Assembly (NCBI GenBank): GCA_014584575.1
Contig: JACTMP010000053.1
Span: forward strand, 62,001 to 126,000
DNA: 64,000 nucleotides
Source of the DNA: Chloroflexota bacterium
Lineage (GTDB): Bacteria; Chloroflexota; Anaerolineae; Promineifilales; Promineifilaceae
Direction of reading: 5' to 3'
Of the stretch, positions 42,801 to 52,978 are shown one piece after another. How positions within the stretch are numbered: position 1 is the stretch's first letter; each line of letters begins with the position of its first letter. The notes below the pieces were generated by a model. That model was given only the letters and a program-made list of their open reading frames with translations. It was not told the DNA's origin and did not search any database. The position numbers were made by a program, and so were the translations under genes.

Positions 42801-45800
42801 CATACCGATCCAGGCCGGTGCCCGTGTTTGTCAGCGTGTGGCTGTAGACGATGGGCACATTCGGAGCGGTTGAGCCGCTCTCATCCCCTCCAATATCCAC
42901 ACCGGGCGTAAAGCGGACGGTGGTGGTATTGGTGGCTGTGGCCGTCAGCGGGTAATTGTCTGAGGTGACGGTAATGATGGACTGCAAGATCGCGCCGGGC
43001 ACATCGCCGGAAACGACCAGGGTGATGGTGATCCATTCGCCAGAGTTCAGCAGGCCGCTGTTGGCGGGGGGCGTCATGTCCACATCCCAATTGCCGCCAG
43101 GCGTCACGTCCACATTGAGCAGCGTCAATGAGTAGGTGTCGGTCACATCACCCGTGTTGGTGAGGCGATGCTCGTAAGTGTAGGGCTGCCCGGCAGTGAT
43201 CACGGCCGTGCCCGTTATCGGCAGCAGGGTAAACGACGGCACTTGCAACCGTTCATCCGCGCCAATGTCAATGGTTGGCCCCATCACACGTGGCTGCATG
43301 TCATAATCCACTTCCCAGGCCCGTGAGGTGAGTTGCGTGCCCGTGTCTTTCGCCGGGCTGGTGGCAGAGAGGTGGAAGTAGCCGTCCAGGAAACCGGGTT
43401 CCGCATTGAAGCTGTTGGTACCGGTGACAAAGTTGGCGTCGTTGAGCCAATACAGGTTGTAATCTTCGGTGATCACGGCCGTGCTGGTCACATACACCGC
43501 GCTGCCGAATGGCGTCTCCGCAATGTTCTCGCTGAAGATATTGTTCAACACGGTTAAGACGGCAGCGTTGCCGCCATAGACCGCCCCGCCATACCCTTCA
43601 GGGCTGTCATCGCCAATCACTCTGTTGTCAACAAAGGTATTGTTTTCGAGCACGGCCGTAGCCCCTTCAACGTGAATACCGCCACCTGCACCATAGACGG
43701 AGTTGGCGCTCAGGTCGCCATTGGCGGCAAACACAGAACTGTTGACGGCCAGCCAGCCATCAGCCTGATAAAGCGCGCCGCCAAAACTGGCCGAATTAGA
43801 GAGGAAGAAGGTAGCCGTAATCGTCAGGTCTGCGCCCAGGTTGTAGACGCCGCCGCCAAACAGCGGCGCGCCGTCTTGCTGCGACGCATTACCGTTTTCG
43901 ATAAACAGGCCACTCAGCGTCACCGTAATACCCGGTGTGATGTAGAAGGCCCGGCGCACATTTTCACCATCCAGCCGCGTCGTCTGGGTGATGGGGTATT
44001 GGGTAGTAAATTCGTCCAGGGTGCTGTAACCGCCATAGATGTTTACCGATTTATCAACGAGGACGTTTTGCGTAAACGTCTCGCTGCCAATCGTCCGTGT
44101 AATGAAATCGGTATACGTGCCCTGGGCCACAAAGATGTCATCACCCGGTTCGGCCGCATAAATGGCGTGCTGGATGGTGCCGCAGGGTACAGACGGATCC
44201 GTGCAGTTGTTCCCGTCGTTTTGCCCACCTGGGGCCACATAACGCGGCCCTGGTGCGCCCAAAATCAGGATGTCATTTTGCACAGCGCCGGTATTTTGCG
44301 CATTACCCACCTCTATGGCTATCACGCCTGGGTTGGCTTCCTCGCCCCGCAGCGCCGTTTGCAAGATGGTCACTTCCAACAACACATCCCTGGTCTGGTT
44401 ACGCGCCAGGGTGGCCACCGTCTGGGTAACGGGTTGCCCATTTTCCAGCAGCACCGCGCTGGCATGGCGCAGGCCGGCGCTCGGCAAGATATTGAAGGTG
44501 CCGGTGTCATTGCCCACATTCTCCACGGTATGGTTAAAGGTGAGTACGTCGCCCGGTTGGGCGGCGGCGGTGTATGCCGGGTAAACAATGACGCCGGAAA
44601 CCAGGCCCACAAAGGTGTTGGCCCGCCCCTCATTGGTGCGGTCCGGGCGGCTTTGTGACTGGCACAGGATGGTAGAGGTGTCCGATTGCCCGTTTTGGGC
44701 GTCTATGGGGGCGCTCACGGTCAGTGTCACCGGTATTGTTTCGTTCCAATCCATATCCGTGAAGATTTGCACGTTGCCGCCTTGCAGGCTGCCCCATCCG
44801 GCGGTGCTGGTCATGGTAATGACAATCGTGTCAATGAATCCATGCCGGAAGTCGTTGGGTGGATAGGGGAAGCCGGTGTTGGTGACGTAAAAGACGTAAT
44901 CCACGTTAGCGCCCGGCGTGAGCGTTTGCTGCTGTGGTGTGGGGGTGACGGTACAGCCGAAATCTTTCCACCACTCAATGGCGCCTACATCGGAGGCGCG
45001 CGTAGCCTGGTGGACGGTGCCGCCATCGGGCCGTTCCACCAGGCGGGCGTCAAAGTCAATGGGGTAGAAACCGCCGCCGGGTTCAGGCACACCGGGGTCT
45101 AATAACGCCGGGTCGGCCTCATCAATCACCGGCGAGGTGCGCGGCGGGATGACCGGGTAGAAACCACGCAGGTCAGGGTCGCCACCCACATGGTTTGACC
45201 CAACACCCACCGTGGATTCATTATTGAAGAAGTTGTTGTAGGCCAGCGTTGTGCTGCCGCTGCTGTGACTCAGACCACTACCGCCAGGGTTGGCGGGGGC
45301 CAGATTGCTGTCTATGATACTGCTGTTGAGGACAAAGCCGGTGGCTTCATTACGGATGCCGCCGCCATGCCCGCTTTGGGCAGCGTTTTCGGTGATGGTG
45401 TTGTGATATAGCTCCAGACCGACACCGGTATTGAAGATTGCGCCACCGCTGGTCACGGCCGTGTTGCTATAAAACAGCCCGTTGATGATGCGCAGGTCTA
45501 CGGCCGTGTTGTACACAGCACCACCACTTTGCCCCGCCTCGTTCACGTACATCGCCACGTCGGTCATATCCAGTTCACCGGCGTTGTAGACGCCACCGCC
45601 GTTACCGCTGGCAATGTTGCCAAAGTAAGGCAGCGGTATAGCCACGATCACCGCACCATTCTCGTCTTCTTCCACGTGGGCGGCCCAGCACTCGCCAATA
45701 GTCGTGCCGGTGATGTAGTTATCGCGGGCCGCGCCCGATGTGGCGCTGAAGTAGATGCCGCCGCCGTTGGTCGCCGTGCTTTCACAGACGTAGGTGGTAA

Positions 45801-48800
45801 ACAGGTGCAGGCTACCGCTGCCCGGCACCAGGATCGCGCCACCATTTGTACCCCCACCAGCTACGGCTGCGTTGCCGTTGACAAAGGCAATGCGAGAGAA
45901 GGTGGGGTTGGCATTGTTGTGAATGTAAATGGCGCGTCCCTCATATTCGGCGTTGATGCGTGTACTCAATGCACCCACTTCCTGGCTGGTGTAGTCACCC
46001 ACATATTGGAAATCGGTGCGGCGCAGCGAACCCTCAAATTCCAGGTCTTCGCGTACAATGCCCACCTGCCAGGTGCCGGTTTCGCTATCCTGGCGTACAC
46101 CAGCACACTCGCCACGCGCAATTTCCACGGTGGGCAGCAGGCCAGGCGCAAAACTTTCCGCAAAGTCAATGGCAAATTGCAGAACGCCAAAGAGATGCTC
46201 CCTGGTATTTGGGTTGGGGTCCGTGGGGTCAATAACGCGGATGAGGCAGGAGTTGACCTCGTCCGCACCCCGATCCGGGCCGCCATTGGTGGGGCGGATG
46301 TCGCCGTCAATGTCGTTGGCAAAGGGCACGGCCGGGTCAGCATTATCTACCCCGGCCGACCAACTGCGCAGGTGCAGATCGCCTGCTAGAGCATTTACGT
46401 AGCTGGGCGTGGCGCTGATGTCATTTGGCCCGGCGCTGGCGCTGCCGGTGTAGTTGGCCGGGACGCTGTTGGCCAGGTTGTCTACTACATTGTTGAAATC
46501 AATGTCCGGGTTGGCCTGGCCGGTGACATGAATGCCGGAACCCTGATTGGCATGAACGATGTTGCTGCGAATGAGTACCGGCTGGCCGGTGGCGCTGAAG
46601 ATGCCGCCACCATCCTGATTTGGTGTGTTGGCGGCAGTGTTGACGTAGAAGGTATTGTGCCAGATGGGGGCGTTGGTATTGTGGTTATAGAGGCCGCCGC
46701 CACGGAAGGCGCTGTTTTGGTGGATGAAGTTGTTGCGCACGGCGATAACGTTACTGGTGCCGCCCGCCAGATAGACACCGCCGCCATTGCCTACAGGGGC
46801 GGCGTTTTCGTAGATGCGGTTGCCATCCAGCCACAGTTCACCATTGGCCTGATGCACAGCGCCGCCGTTGCCGGTGACGCTGTTGTTGGAAAGGTGGTTT
46901 TTGTCGGTGAGCACGGCCGTGCCGCCATTGTTGTAGAAACCACCACCTTGAGCTGCCAGGTTTTCCTGGATGAAGCTGCGGCGGGCAGTCAGATTGCCCA
47001 CATTGTAAATGCCACCGCCGTTAACGGCGTCGTTAGCCAGCACCACCACATTATCCAACCAGAGCGTACCGGCGTTGTAGACGCCGCCGCCATGACTGTC
47101 CAGCCCGGCGCCATTGGCATCGCCATTGTACAGGTGGATGTTGGTAAGGGTCAGCGCGCCTGAAGCGGCCACGTAGAGGACACGGCCGTTGCCCAGCGCG
47201 TTCAGGGTAGCCGAAATGTTGCTGTTGGGCACCAGGTTTGATTGCCAGTCGCCGTCAATTGTCAGCGCCTTGTCTACAAACAGGTTTTGCACACTGCTGC
47301 CACTGCTCGGATGGGGGCGGGCGTTGAGGCAAACGCCGTCTACCTGGATAACGGCATTGGGATCAGCCTCATCTACGGCGCGCTGCAAACTACCGTAGAT
47401 CACATCGGGGGCGGCCAGATTGCGGGCCACACAGCCGGCAATCTCGTCTGCGCCAATGTCAAAACCGAGGTGTGACGGCCGTAGATGGTCTTCAAAGTCG
47501 TGATCCAGCGTCAACGCCGGGTCGCCCGCATCTAACATGGGCGAGGCCAGGGTGAGGGTGTAGGCCGCTGAAAGCTGTGGGTCTACTGTCAGATTGTTAG
47601 CGCCAACGGCCGTGCCGCCCAAATCCACCTGCTGCCCAAAAAAGTTGCTGTAATTGACAGTCGGGGCAGAACTGCCTGCGCCATGCACACCATCGGTGGC
47701 CGGCGAGTCATTGTTCAGGAAGATGGCGCTACGGAACTGCGGCGCACCGGCGGCCACATACGCGCCTGCACCCTGGGCGGCCACATTCGCCACCACTGTG
47801 TTGTGCCAGAAGAGGTGATTGCCACTGTCGCTGTAGAAACCGCCGCCGTTGCTGGTGGCGCTGTTGTCATAGATGAAGTTATTGAACAGAGAGGCCACCG
47901 CGCTGGTGGAAGCGACATAGAGGCCACCGCCATTCAGGGAGGCCTGGCTGTTATAGATGCGGTTGCCGTCTATCAGGGCGGCGCTGTTGACGCTGTAGAT
48001 GGCCGCGCCGCGTGTGGCGGTGTGGGTCATGATCTCATTGTGGCGAATAGTGGGGGTAGCATTGTCAATACAAATGCCGGCCCCATTACCATTCACACCA
48101 CTGAGTGCGCCGTTGATGATATGGAACCCTTCAACGGTCGTGGAGACCCCCTGACCAATATAAATCACCCGCCCCAGGCCATTGGCGTCTAAAACCGACG
48201 CCTCTTCGCCGCGTTCCTGGAAATCTTCATCCCAACCACCTTGCAAGACAATATCCTGGTCAATGTGGACGGTGGTTAAAATGATACCGTTGTCGCCACG
48301 GCAACCACCTGCCGGGCCGCCGGTGTCATATTCATGCACACCGCTACAAATGCCAGAAACTTTGATCACGTCACCCGGTTGGGCGTTGTCAATTGCTTCC
48401 TGGATGTTGCCATAGATAACGCCGTTTAACTCCACACGGCAGCCCGCGACCTCATCTGCGCCGACATCTGGCCCCTGGTTGGAGGGGCGCAGGTCGCCGT
48501 CAAAGTCACGGCTGATGGGTGAATTGGGGTTGCCGTTATCCACGGCCGGGGCGTCGTTGCTCAGGTGGAAGTTGCCGTTGTCCGGGTCGAGCAGGCCAGG
48601 CGGGGTAGCGGCATAGATGGATTGAGCGCCGGGCTGAATGCCGCCGGCCAGGGATGCAGGCTGGCCGAAGAAGTAGTTCCAATTCTCAACCGTGCCCAGA
48701 GGGGCATGGATGGCGTCGCCGATGAGGGCGTCATTGGCCTGGAAGATGTTGCTGTGCATGGTGAGTGCGCCACTGCCGCTTTGCCGGTAGACCGCGCCGC

Positions 48801-51800
48801 CATCACTCACGGCCGTGTTGCGGTAAAAAGTGTTATGTAACAGCTGCGCCGGATTGGTGCCTATGTGGAAGACGCCGCCGCCGTCACCGGTGACGTTATT
48901 GAAGGCCATGACGTTATTGGTGGCCGTCAGCACACCGCTGGCACGATAGATCGCGCCGCCGTTCACGGCCGTGTTCGACATGATCTCGGTGGCATTGATG
49001 GTCGCCGCGCCGCCGTTGATGTGGAAAGCGCCGCCGTTTTGGGCCGTCCCTGCCACTATCTGGCCGCGCAAGGGAATATCGTCAGAATTGTTGGGCAGTT
49101 CAAATGTATCCTCAGTAGCCACCAGCAGGTCGGTATTTAAGATGCCGCTGTCCTGGTAATACGCCGCGCCGTGTACGGCCGTGCCCGTAAGCATCGTCAC
49201 CGCACGTAACATCACCTGCCCCTCTGTATTATAAATTTGCCCACCGGCATCCTGATCGGCCGGGCCGCCCCCCAGATCAAGGGCGCTGCCGTTCTGGACG
49301 GTCAGGTATTCCAACGTCACGCTGACAGGGCCGCTGATATAAAAGGCGCGCCCCTGGCCTTGGGGGTCAATGAAGGTAGTGGCCTCAATCAGCCGCTCTT
49401 CAAAGTCACCCGTCCAGCCACCCTGAATGGTGATTTCCGTCGTGCCGGTAATGTGTACCGTCTGGAAGATGGTTTGCCCATCCACGTCAATGGCATTAAC
49501 ACCGCGACAAATGCCGGAAACGAGAATGAGATCGCTTTGCGGATTTTCCATCTCCAGCGCCGCCTGGATGCTGCCAAAAACGGTCTCATCTCGTTTGGCG
49601 GCACAGCCGGCCAGTTCATCATAACCCAAATCATACCCTTCGTCCGATGGGCGGCTATCTCCTTCAAAGTCTTCGTCTAGCTGGTTGTCCGGATCGCCTT
49701 CAGTGCGGCCACGGGCGTCTACCATTGCCGAATTAGCCAGCAGATGAAATTCAGGGTCGCCGGGCACAAAACCGGGTGGGTCATCGAACACAGGCGTGAT
49801 ATTGATAGTTCCAACATCGGCCGGGTTATTGTTGAAGAAATTGACAAACTCACCGGTGATGCTGCCCGCCTGCACATGCAGTGCGCCGCCGCCGGTGGTG
49901 GCATTGTTGCCGGTCAGGATGCTGTTGTTTAACCGGAACGGCTGCCCGCCGCCGTTATTGACGTAAATGCCCGCGCCGTTGTTGGCGCTGTTGTTGACGA
50001 TAGTGGCGAAGTTGACGCTGGTATTGCTGCTTTGCACGTGGATAGCGCCGCCGTTGGTCACGGCCGTGTTTTCATTAAACAACGTATTTTCCACAATCGC
50101 CAACCCATTGAGGACAAATAAAGCGCCGCCGCCGCTGTTGGCGTCGCCGCCGCTAATCTCATTACCGTTAAAGGCGCTCTGGCGCAATGCCAGTGTGCCG
50201 CCCTCCACATGGATGGCCCCGCCCCGGAATGTGGCCGTATTGTTGTTAAACTGGCTGCGCTCCACAATTGCCAATGCGCCGTTAGCCACATTCAGCGCCC
50301 CGCCACGCTCCGCCTGGTTATTCTCAAAAGTAATGTTGCTGAAATTGGCCTGAACGCCTGTATTCACCGTCACCGCGCCGCCGCGTAACGCGCCCGCACT
50401 CCCATTGCGCAAGATCAGGCTATCAAAGCTGCTGTTGTTGGACGACCCTGACAGGGTAAAAATCTGGAAAGCGCCTGTAGGTTGGATAATCGTCGCCTCA
50501 TTTTCAATCTGCTCCGCAAAATCCCGCCGCCAGTTGCCAGAGATATACAACGTCTCGTTTATCTGGGTGTTAGCGGCCACCGTGTACGTGCCAAAGGAGA
50601 TCCTGACCTCGTCATTGGTCACCGCCTGGCCGAGGGCGTGTTCTACTGTGGCGCAGGGCAGCGTGGCTACCGTACAGTTGTTGTTGAGATCATTGCCGCC
50701 GGCCCCGGCCGGCCAGACATAGCGGGTGCCGGCCGTCTCCTCAGCGCGTATCCGGTCTTCTACCTCGGCAAAAACCGCGTCGTCATATTGCGAGGTAGCG
50801 CGGATGGTTGTGATGTTGGGGATAATGGCTGCCGCGTTGGGCGGAACGGTGATGCGCACCTGAATCTGGGCGCTGGCGTTCATGCCCAACGGAATATCGA
50901 GGGAATCGGCCGGGATTAATTGCGCCCAACCAAATGTGTCCTCCACAATTTCCACATGCACTATATCTGGGGCATCGCCGGTATTGGTGAGGGTATGCGT
51001 CAGAGTAATGATCTCGCCAGGCGGGTTGGTGATAGAATAGCTGGGTGTAAACTGAATGCCGGGAATTGGATTGACAACAGTTTGCCAGGTGACAGAGTGA
51101 CTAAGCGACGGCGACACCTGTGAAGTAGCGGTAATGATAGTATTTGCTGCCTGCAATGCTGTGGCCGAACCAGGCACAGTGATTTGCGTGGTAACGTTTA
51201 CAGACTGACCGACCGGCACCAATTCCGAGAGGGGGCAAAGAATACCCCATCCCAAATCATTAGAGCAGGTGAAACTGTAGGTATCATCCTGAGTGGTGTT
51301 CTCATTGATGAGCAGGTGGATAATACTGGCTGAACTACCACGATTGGCAAAGGTTCGGGTAAAGACCGGCGTGAAGCTGAAAGCCGCGACATCAGGATAA
51401 AACTCATCTGCGCCAATATCCGGGATGTTGGTGTCCGGGTTGGGACGCGGCTGGCGGTCAATGTCCAGCGCAACGGTGGAGTTCCCGGCCTCATCAATGT
51501 TGGGGCTGCCCTGGGCCAGATGCAGGTTCAGAAACCCGCTGTAGTTGATGAACATCGGGTCCTCGGTAATGGTCGTGGGGAAGGAAACATCGCTGGTATT
51601 GTTAAAGAGGTTGATGAAATTACCCGTTACATTACCGCTGACGTGGTAAATACCACTTGTCTGAGAAGTGGTGGTGTTGGAAGCCACAATGGTATGACTG
51701 ATTTCTACTGCGTTGCCACCACTATTGATGCTGAAGCCACCACCACCATTGACGGCACTGTTGCCCACAACGGTGTTATGCCAGCTATTAAGCATATTAA

Positions 51801-52722
51801 AGGTAAAAAAGCCGCCACCCTGGTTGGTGGCGGTATTGGCAAAGACCATGTTGTTTTGGGTAGTTGTGGCACCGTTCACGTAGACGCCGCCGCCCAGGCC
51901 GGCCGTATTGTGGTGAATATAGTTGCCTTCCACAAAAGCCACACCGCCATTGGCGACAAAGATGCCGCCCCCACTGGCCGCGCCACCGCTGGCGCTGTTG
52001 TGATGGATGTCATTAAACAAAATGTCCGCTTGAGCGCCGCCAAAACTGACAAAAATAGCGCCGCCACCCTGGGCGCTGTTGTCATAGATTTCACTGTTTT
52101 GAATGGTGGCAGTTGCGCCATCGCTAACAAAAATAGCACCGCCAGAAGCGGTAGCCACATTGTCATAGAGCCAACTGTTGTCAATGGTCAGGTCGCCGTT
52201 TTGAACGTAAACGCCGCCACCTAAATTTATATTGCCGCCATTGCGGATGTGGAAACCGTCTAACACGGCCGTCGCGCTGCCAAAGTGGTGGACGACACGG
52301 CTGGAGCCATCGCTATCAAGGATGGAGGGATGCAAAACCGGATTGGGGCCACCCCAGTCAGGGGCAATAAAACCACCGAGGATGGTGACGTTGCGGGTAA
52401 TGCTCAGGGTCGGCTGACTGGAAGCATTGGTGTACGTACCTTCCAGAGCATAGATTTCATCCCCGTTCGTGGCAAAGGTCACGGCCGTTTGCAGCGCACA
52501 GGGATTCAACTGCGTACACGCCGTCCCGCTGCCACCAGGGGCCGCATAGCGGATGGCGTTTGGCGTTTCTGGCGCTTGCGCCAACGAGGCAATGGGGCTG
52601 ATGTGCCAGAACAATAACAACAAACCGCCAACCGCCAACAAAGGCACAAAACTAACTGCGCCAAACCGTCTGACAAAACCCATCTGTACGGTTGCTGCCT
52701 GGGGGGAAAAACCTGCGCTCAT
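39865..52722 (-). CDS. Giant secreted beta-helix/Ig-repeat adhesin-like protein (4285 residues)
   Basis: Start at ATG 52722 with AAGGAGGAG five bases upstream. A signal/anchor helix (about 15-40) ends in ASLAQA. Residues about 45-3150 consist of seven choice-of-anchor Q/beta-helix units, each closed by a DIGADE-type motif (near 437, 1030, 1420, 1755, 2155, 2580 and 3155) and opened by CAV-I-G-IQ-A patterns such as VIYGNIQEAIDNAQPGDVI; within them occur many GGGxY and NxAxxGG parallel-beta-helix turns. Residues about 3160-4035 are roughly nine tandem ~100-residue NEW3-like Ig domains (YTHWLTNTGxxTD ... PGES). Then a Pro-Thr linker after YLPIILRP, a CARDB-like domain (about 4075-4200), and a Thr-Pro tail. 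No LPXTG or PEP-CTERM anchor. Expected to be exported as a large fibrillar surface protein. Confidence 0.93.
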   Translation of the reverse strand: MSAGFSPQAATVQMGFVRRFGAVSFVPLLAVGGLLLLFWHISPIASLAQAPETPNAIRYAAPGGSGTACTQLNPCALQTAVTFATNGDEIYALEGTYTNASSQPTLSITRNVTILGGFIAPDWGGPNPVLHPSILDSDGSSRVVHHFGSATAVLDGFHIRNGGNINLGGGVYVQNGDLTIDNSWLYDNVATASGGAIFVSDGATATIQNSEIYDNSAQGGGAIFVSFGGAQADILFNDIHHNSASGGAASGGGIFVANGGVAFVEGNYIHHNTAGLGGGVYVNGATTTQNNMVFANTATNQGGGFFTFNMLNSWHNTVVGNSAVNGGGGFSINSGGNAVEISHTIVASNTTTSQTSGIYHVSGNVTGNFINLFNNTSDVSFPTTITEDPMFINYSGFLNLHLAQGSPNIDEAGNSTVALDIDRQPRPNPDTNIPDIGADEFYPDVAAFSFTPVFTRTFANRGSSASIIHLLINENTTQDDTYSFTCSNDLGWGILCPLSELVPVGQSVNVTTQITVPGSATALQAANTIITATSQVSPSLSHSVTWQTVVNPIPGIQFTPSYSITNPPGEIITLTHTLTNTGDAPDIVHVEIVEDTFGWAQLIPADSLDIPLGMNASAQIQVRITVPPNAAAIIPNITTIRATSQYDDAVFAEVEDRIRAEETAGTRYVWPAGAGGNDLNNNCTVATLPCATVEHALGQAVTNDEVRISFGTYTVAANTQINETLYISGNWRRDFAEQIENEATIIQPTGAFQIFTLSGSSNNSSFDSLILRNGSAGALRGGAVTVNTGVQANFSNITFENNQAERGGALNVANGALAIVERSQFNNNTATFRGGAIHVEGGTLALRQSAFNGNEISGGDANSGGGALFVLNGLAIVENTLFNENTAVTNGGAIHVQSSNTSVNFATIVNNSANNGAGIYVNNGGGQPFRLNNSILTGNNATTGGGALHVQAGSITGEFVNFFNNNPADVGTINITPVFDDPPGFVPGDPEFHLLANSAMVDARGRTEGDPDNQLDEDFEGDSRPSDEGYDLGYDELAGCAAKRDETVFGSIQAALEMENPQSDLILVSGICRGVNAIDVDGQTIFQTVHITGTTEITIQGGWTGDFEERLIEATTFIDPQGQGRAFYISGPVSVTLEYLTVQNGSALDLGGGPADQDAGGQIYNTEGQVMLRAVTMLTGTAVHGAAYYQDSGILNTDLLVATEDTFELPNNSDDIPLRGQIVAGTAQNGGAFHINGGAATINATEIMSNTAVNGGAIYRASGVLTATNNVMAFNNVTGDGGGVFHIGTNPAQLLHNTFYRNTAVSDGGAVYRQSGSGALTMHSNIFQANDALIGDAIHAPLGTVENWNYFFGQPASLAGGIQPGAQSIYAATPPGLLDPDNGNFHLSNDAPAVDNGNPNSPISRDFDGDLRPSNQGPDVGADEVAGCRVELNGVIYGNIQEAIDNAQPGDVIKVSGICSGVHEYDTGGPAGGCRGDNGIILTTVHIDQDIVLQGGWDEDFQERGEEASVLDANGLGRVIYIGQGVSTTVEGFHIINGALSGVNGNGAGICIDNATPTIRHNEIMTHTATRGAAIYSVNSAALIDGNRIYNSQASLNGGGLYVASTSAVASLFNNFIYDNSATSNGGGFYSDSGNHLFWHNTVVANVAAQGAGAYVAAGAPQFRSAIFLNNDSPATDGVHGAGSSAPTVNYSNFFGQQVDLGGTAVGANNLTVDPQLSAAYTLTLASPMLDAGDPALTLDHDFEDHLRPSHLGFDIGADEIAGCVARNLAAPDVIYGSLQRAVDEADPNAVIQVDGVCLNARPHPSSGSSVQNLFVDKALTIDGDWQSNLVPNSNISATLNALGNGRVLYVAASGALTLTNIHLYNGDANGAGLDSHGGGVYNAGTLWLDNVVVLANDAVNGGGIYNVGNLTARRSFIQENLAAQGGGFYNNGGTAVLTDKNHLSNNSVTGNGGAVHQANGELWLDGNRIYENAAPVGNGGGVYLAGGTSNVIAVRNNFIHQNSAFRGGGLYNHNTNAPIWHNTFYVNTAANTPNQDGGGIFSATGQPVLIRSNIVHANQGSGIHVTGQANPDIDFNNVVDNLANSVPANYTGSASAGPNDISATPSYVNALAGDLHLRSWSAGVDNADPAVPFANDIDGDIRPTNGGPDRGADEVNSCLIRVIDPTDPNPNTREHLFGVLQFAIDFAESFAPGLLPTVEIARGECAGVRQDSETGTWQVGIVREDLEFEGSLRRTDFQYVGDYTSQEVGALSTRINAEYEGRAIYIHNNANPTFSRIAFVNGNAAVAGGGTNGGAILVPGSGSLHLFTTYVCESTATNGGGIYFSATSGAARDNYITGTTIGECWAAHVEEDENGAVIVAIPLPYFGNIASGNGGGVYNAGELDMTDVAMYVNEAGQSGGAVYNTAVDLRIINGLFYSNTAVTSGGAIFNTGVGLELYHNTITENAAQSGHGGGIRNEATGFVLNSSIIDSNLAPANPGGSGLSHSSGSTTLAYNNFFNNESTVGVGSNHVGGDPDLRGFYPVIPPRTSPVIDEADPALLDPGVPEPGGGFYPIDFDARLVERPDGGTVHQATRASDVGAIEWWKDFGCTVTPTPQQQTLTPGANVDYVFYVTNTGFPYPPNDFRHGFIDTIVITMTSTAGWGSLQGGNVQIFTDMDWNETIPVTLTVSAPIDAQNGQSDTSTILCQSQSRPDRTNEGRANTFVGLVSGVIVYPAYTAAAQPGDVLTFNHTVENVGNDTGTFNILPSAGLRHASAVLLENGQPVTQTVATLARNQTRDVLLEVTILQTALRGEEANPGVIAIEVGNAQNTGAVQNDILILGAPGPRYVAPGGQNDGNNCTDPSVPCGTIQHAIYAAEPGDDIFVAQGTYTDFITRTIGSETFTQNVLVDKSVNIYGGYSTLDEFTTQYPITQTTRLDGENVRRAFYITPGITVTLSGLFIENGNASQQDGAPLFGGGVYNLGADLTITATFFLSNSASFGGALYQADGWLAVNSSVFAANGDLSANSVYGAGGGIHVEGATAVLENNTFVDNRVIGDDSPEGYGGAVYGGNAAVLTVLNNIFSENIAETPFGSAVYVTSTAVITEDYNLYWLNDANFVTGTNSFNAEPGFLDGYFHLSATSPAKDTGTQLTSRAWEVDYDMQPRVMGPTIDIGADERLQVPSFTLLPITGTAVITAGQPYTYEHRLTNTGDVTDTYSLTLLNVDVTPGGNWDVDMTPPANSGLLNSGEWITITLVVSGDVPGAILQSIITVTSDNYPLTATATNTTTVRFTPGVDIGGDESGSTAPNVPIVYSHTLTNTGTGLDRYELYPMMENPDGWAISIVPTQTEFLTENETMTFTVSVTPPPGTPPNVVHTLWVEAVSLNTVGIFAADALTDTTTVLEAAGLSLLPPTHTQTIPDDSTAVYLHTLQNTGNITTTADLDISGIPDSWVVTVEPATVNLAPVQTAPVTVTVTAPPGSGGLVHTAYVTATASVDPSVQATAVNTTTVLVLAGVLIEPDNSIIVDPPTVVTFTHTVTNIGNGTETFDLTYVNTLTWTTVVIPTEVTLAPGESAGVEVEVTVPPDAVPDSPNITTVTASSRSNPNIFDTAIDETRIRQDHGLIFTPNLTGTVDPGNWIGYTHWLTNTGNGTDNFMITAVTENGWQTITPPTAVTLPPGEGTQVAVSLLAPVGAAGRTEIMTVTATSLVSPTATAYVIDTTNVTGEAGTLDVQIAPDRTGSGDPGDTLTYLHTVTNTGEIAEEFLLSITSVGGWPVGVTPLSITLAVGEAGSVVVTVTIPLTAVVGSSDVATVLARSQTDASVFDTALDTTTVGGEPTYGVIIAPDNTGSANAGDTVMYTHWVTNTGSGTDTFTLTTESSNGWLTPDPESVTLATGASQQITVTLFVPAGAMTTTDVMTVTAVSINDPAATDSAFNTTQVSGVSGTLGVLLDPDNAATAGPGDVVQYQHWLTNTGTITDDYEITAVSSLGWSVITIPPSGGFVRVPPGQSVSVVARVTVPGTATDGMVDVTTVTAVSLSDNSVQDFARDITTVQVDITPPTIYLPIILRPSTTPTPTPTPTVTPTSTPVTPTPTSTPCAPPTNIDLIVTQIQVVPAAPISGQPATVYVTIRNQGTQNVPFGNNFFLDFYVDRTPQPYLVGDIVWGIQGADMTAGTSHTYEGQYTFGGGAHQLWAQVDTDQHVNECPNEHNNNFGPVNINVSGAIIEGLLTQPQYGPRQTPEPVLPTGTPTSTLPPTATATPTLPPFTPTPTPSSPPPAQATPPAQATPTLPPPDIEEALPTATPTP

Positions 52723-52859
52723 AAAACTCCTCCTTAAGTGCTTGATTACACAAAGCCCGGCAAATTTTGTTGGTCCGGCCAGGTCTGCTCGCTCACACTC
52801 TTCCTGGTTTGTGTGACCCGACAGGAATGGCAATCACTGTCAGGTTCTTGGGGATAGGT

Positions 52860-52891
52860 GCACATGAGGCGGTGGGGGACGCCTCATGTGC
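52860..52891. other. Perfect 12-bp hairpin between the pilin and giant genes
   Basis: GCACATGAGGCG and its exact complement CGCCTCATGTGC around an 8-nt G-rich loop. In the transcript from the pilin gene, it lies about 90 nt after the pilin stop and 138 nt before the giant gene ATG. No T-tract follows on the minus strand, so it is a processing or attenuation structure rather than a strong terminator. Confidence 0.65.
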
Positions 52892-52978
52892 AAGAACTGA
52901 ACTGCTCATGGGAAAAAGCGATTGAGTAATCGGACAATTGGGCAATTACACAATTACCCACTGCCCAAATTACTTTTC

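Noticed and set aside
41788..47163. Several 200-330-codon frames on the + strand inside the giant gene (for example 41788-42495, 43672-44658, 46528-47163).
   Set aside because: They mirror the repetitive coding strand, lack ribosome-binding sites and have His/Arg-rich compositions typical of antisense frames in GC-rich repeats.
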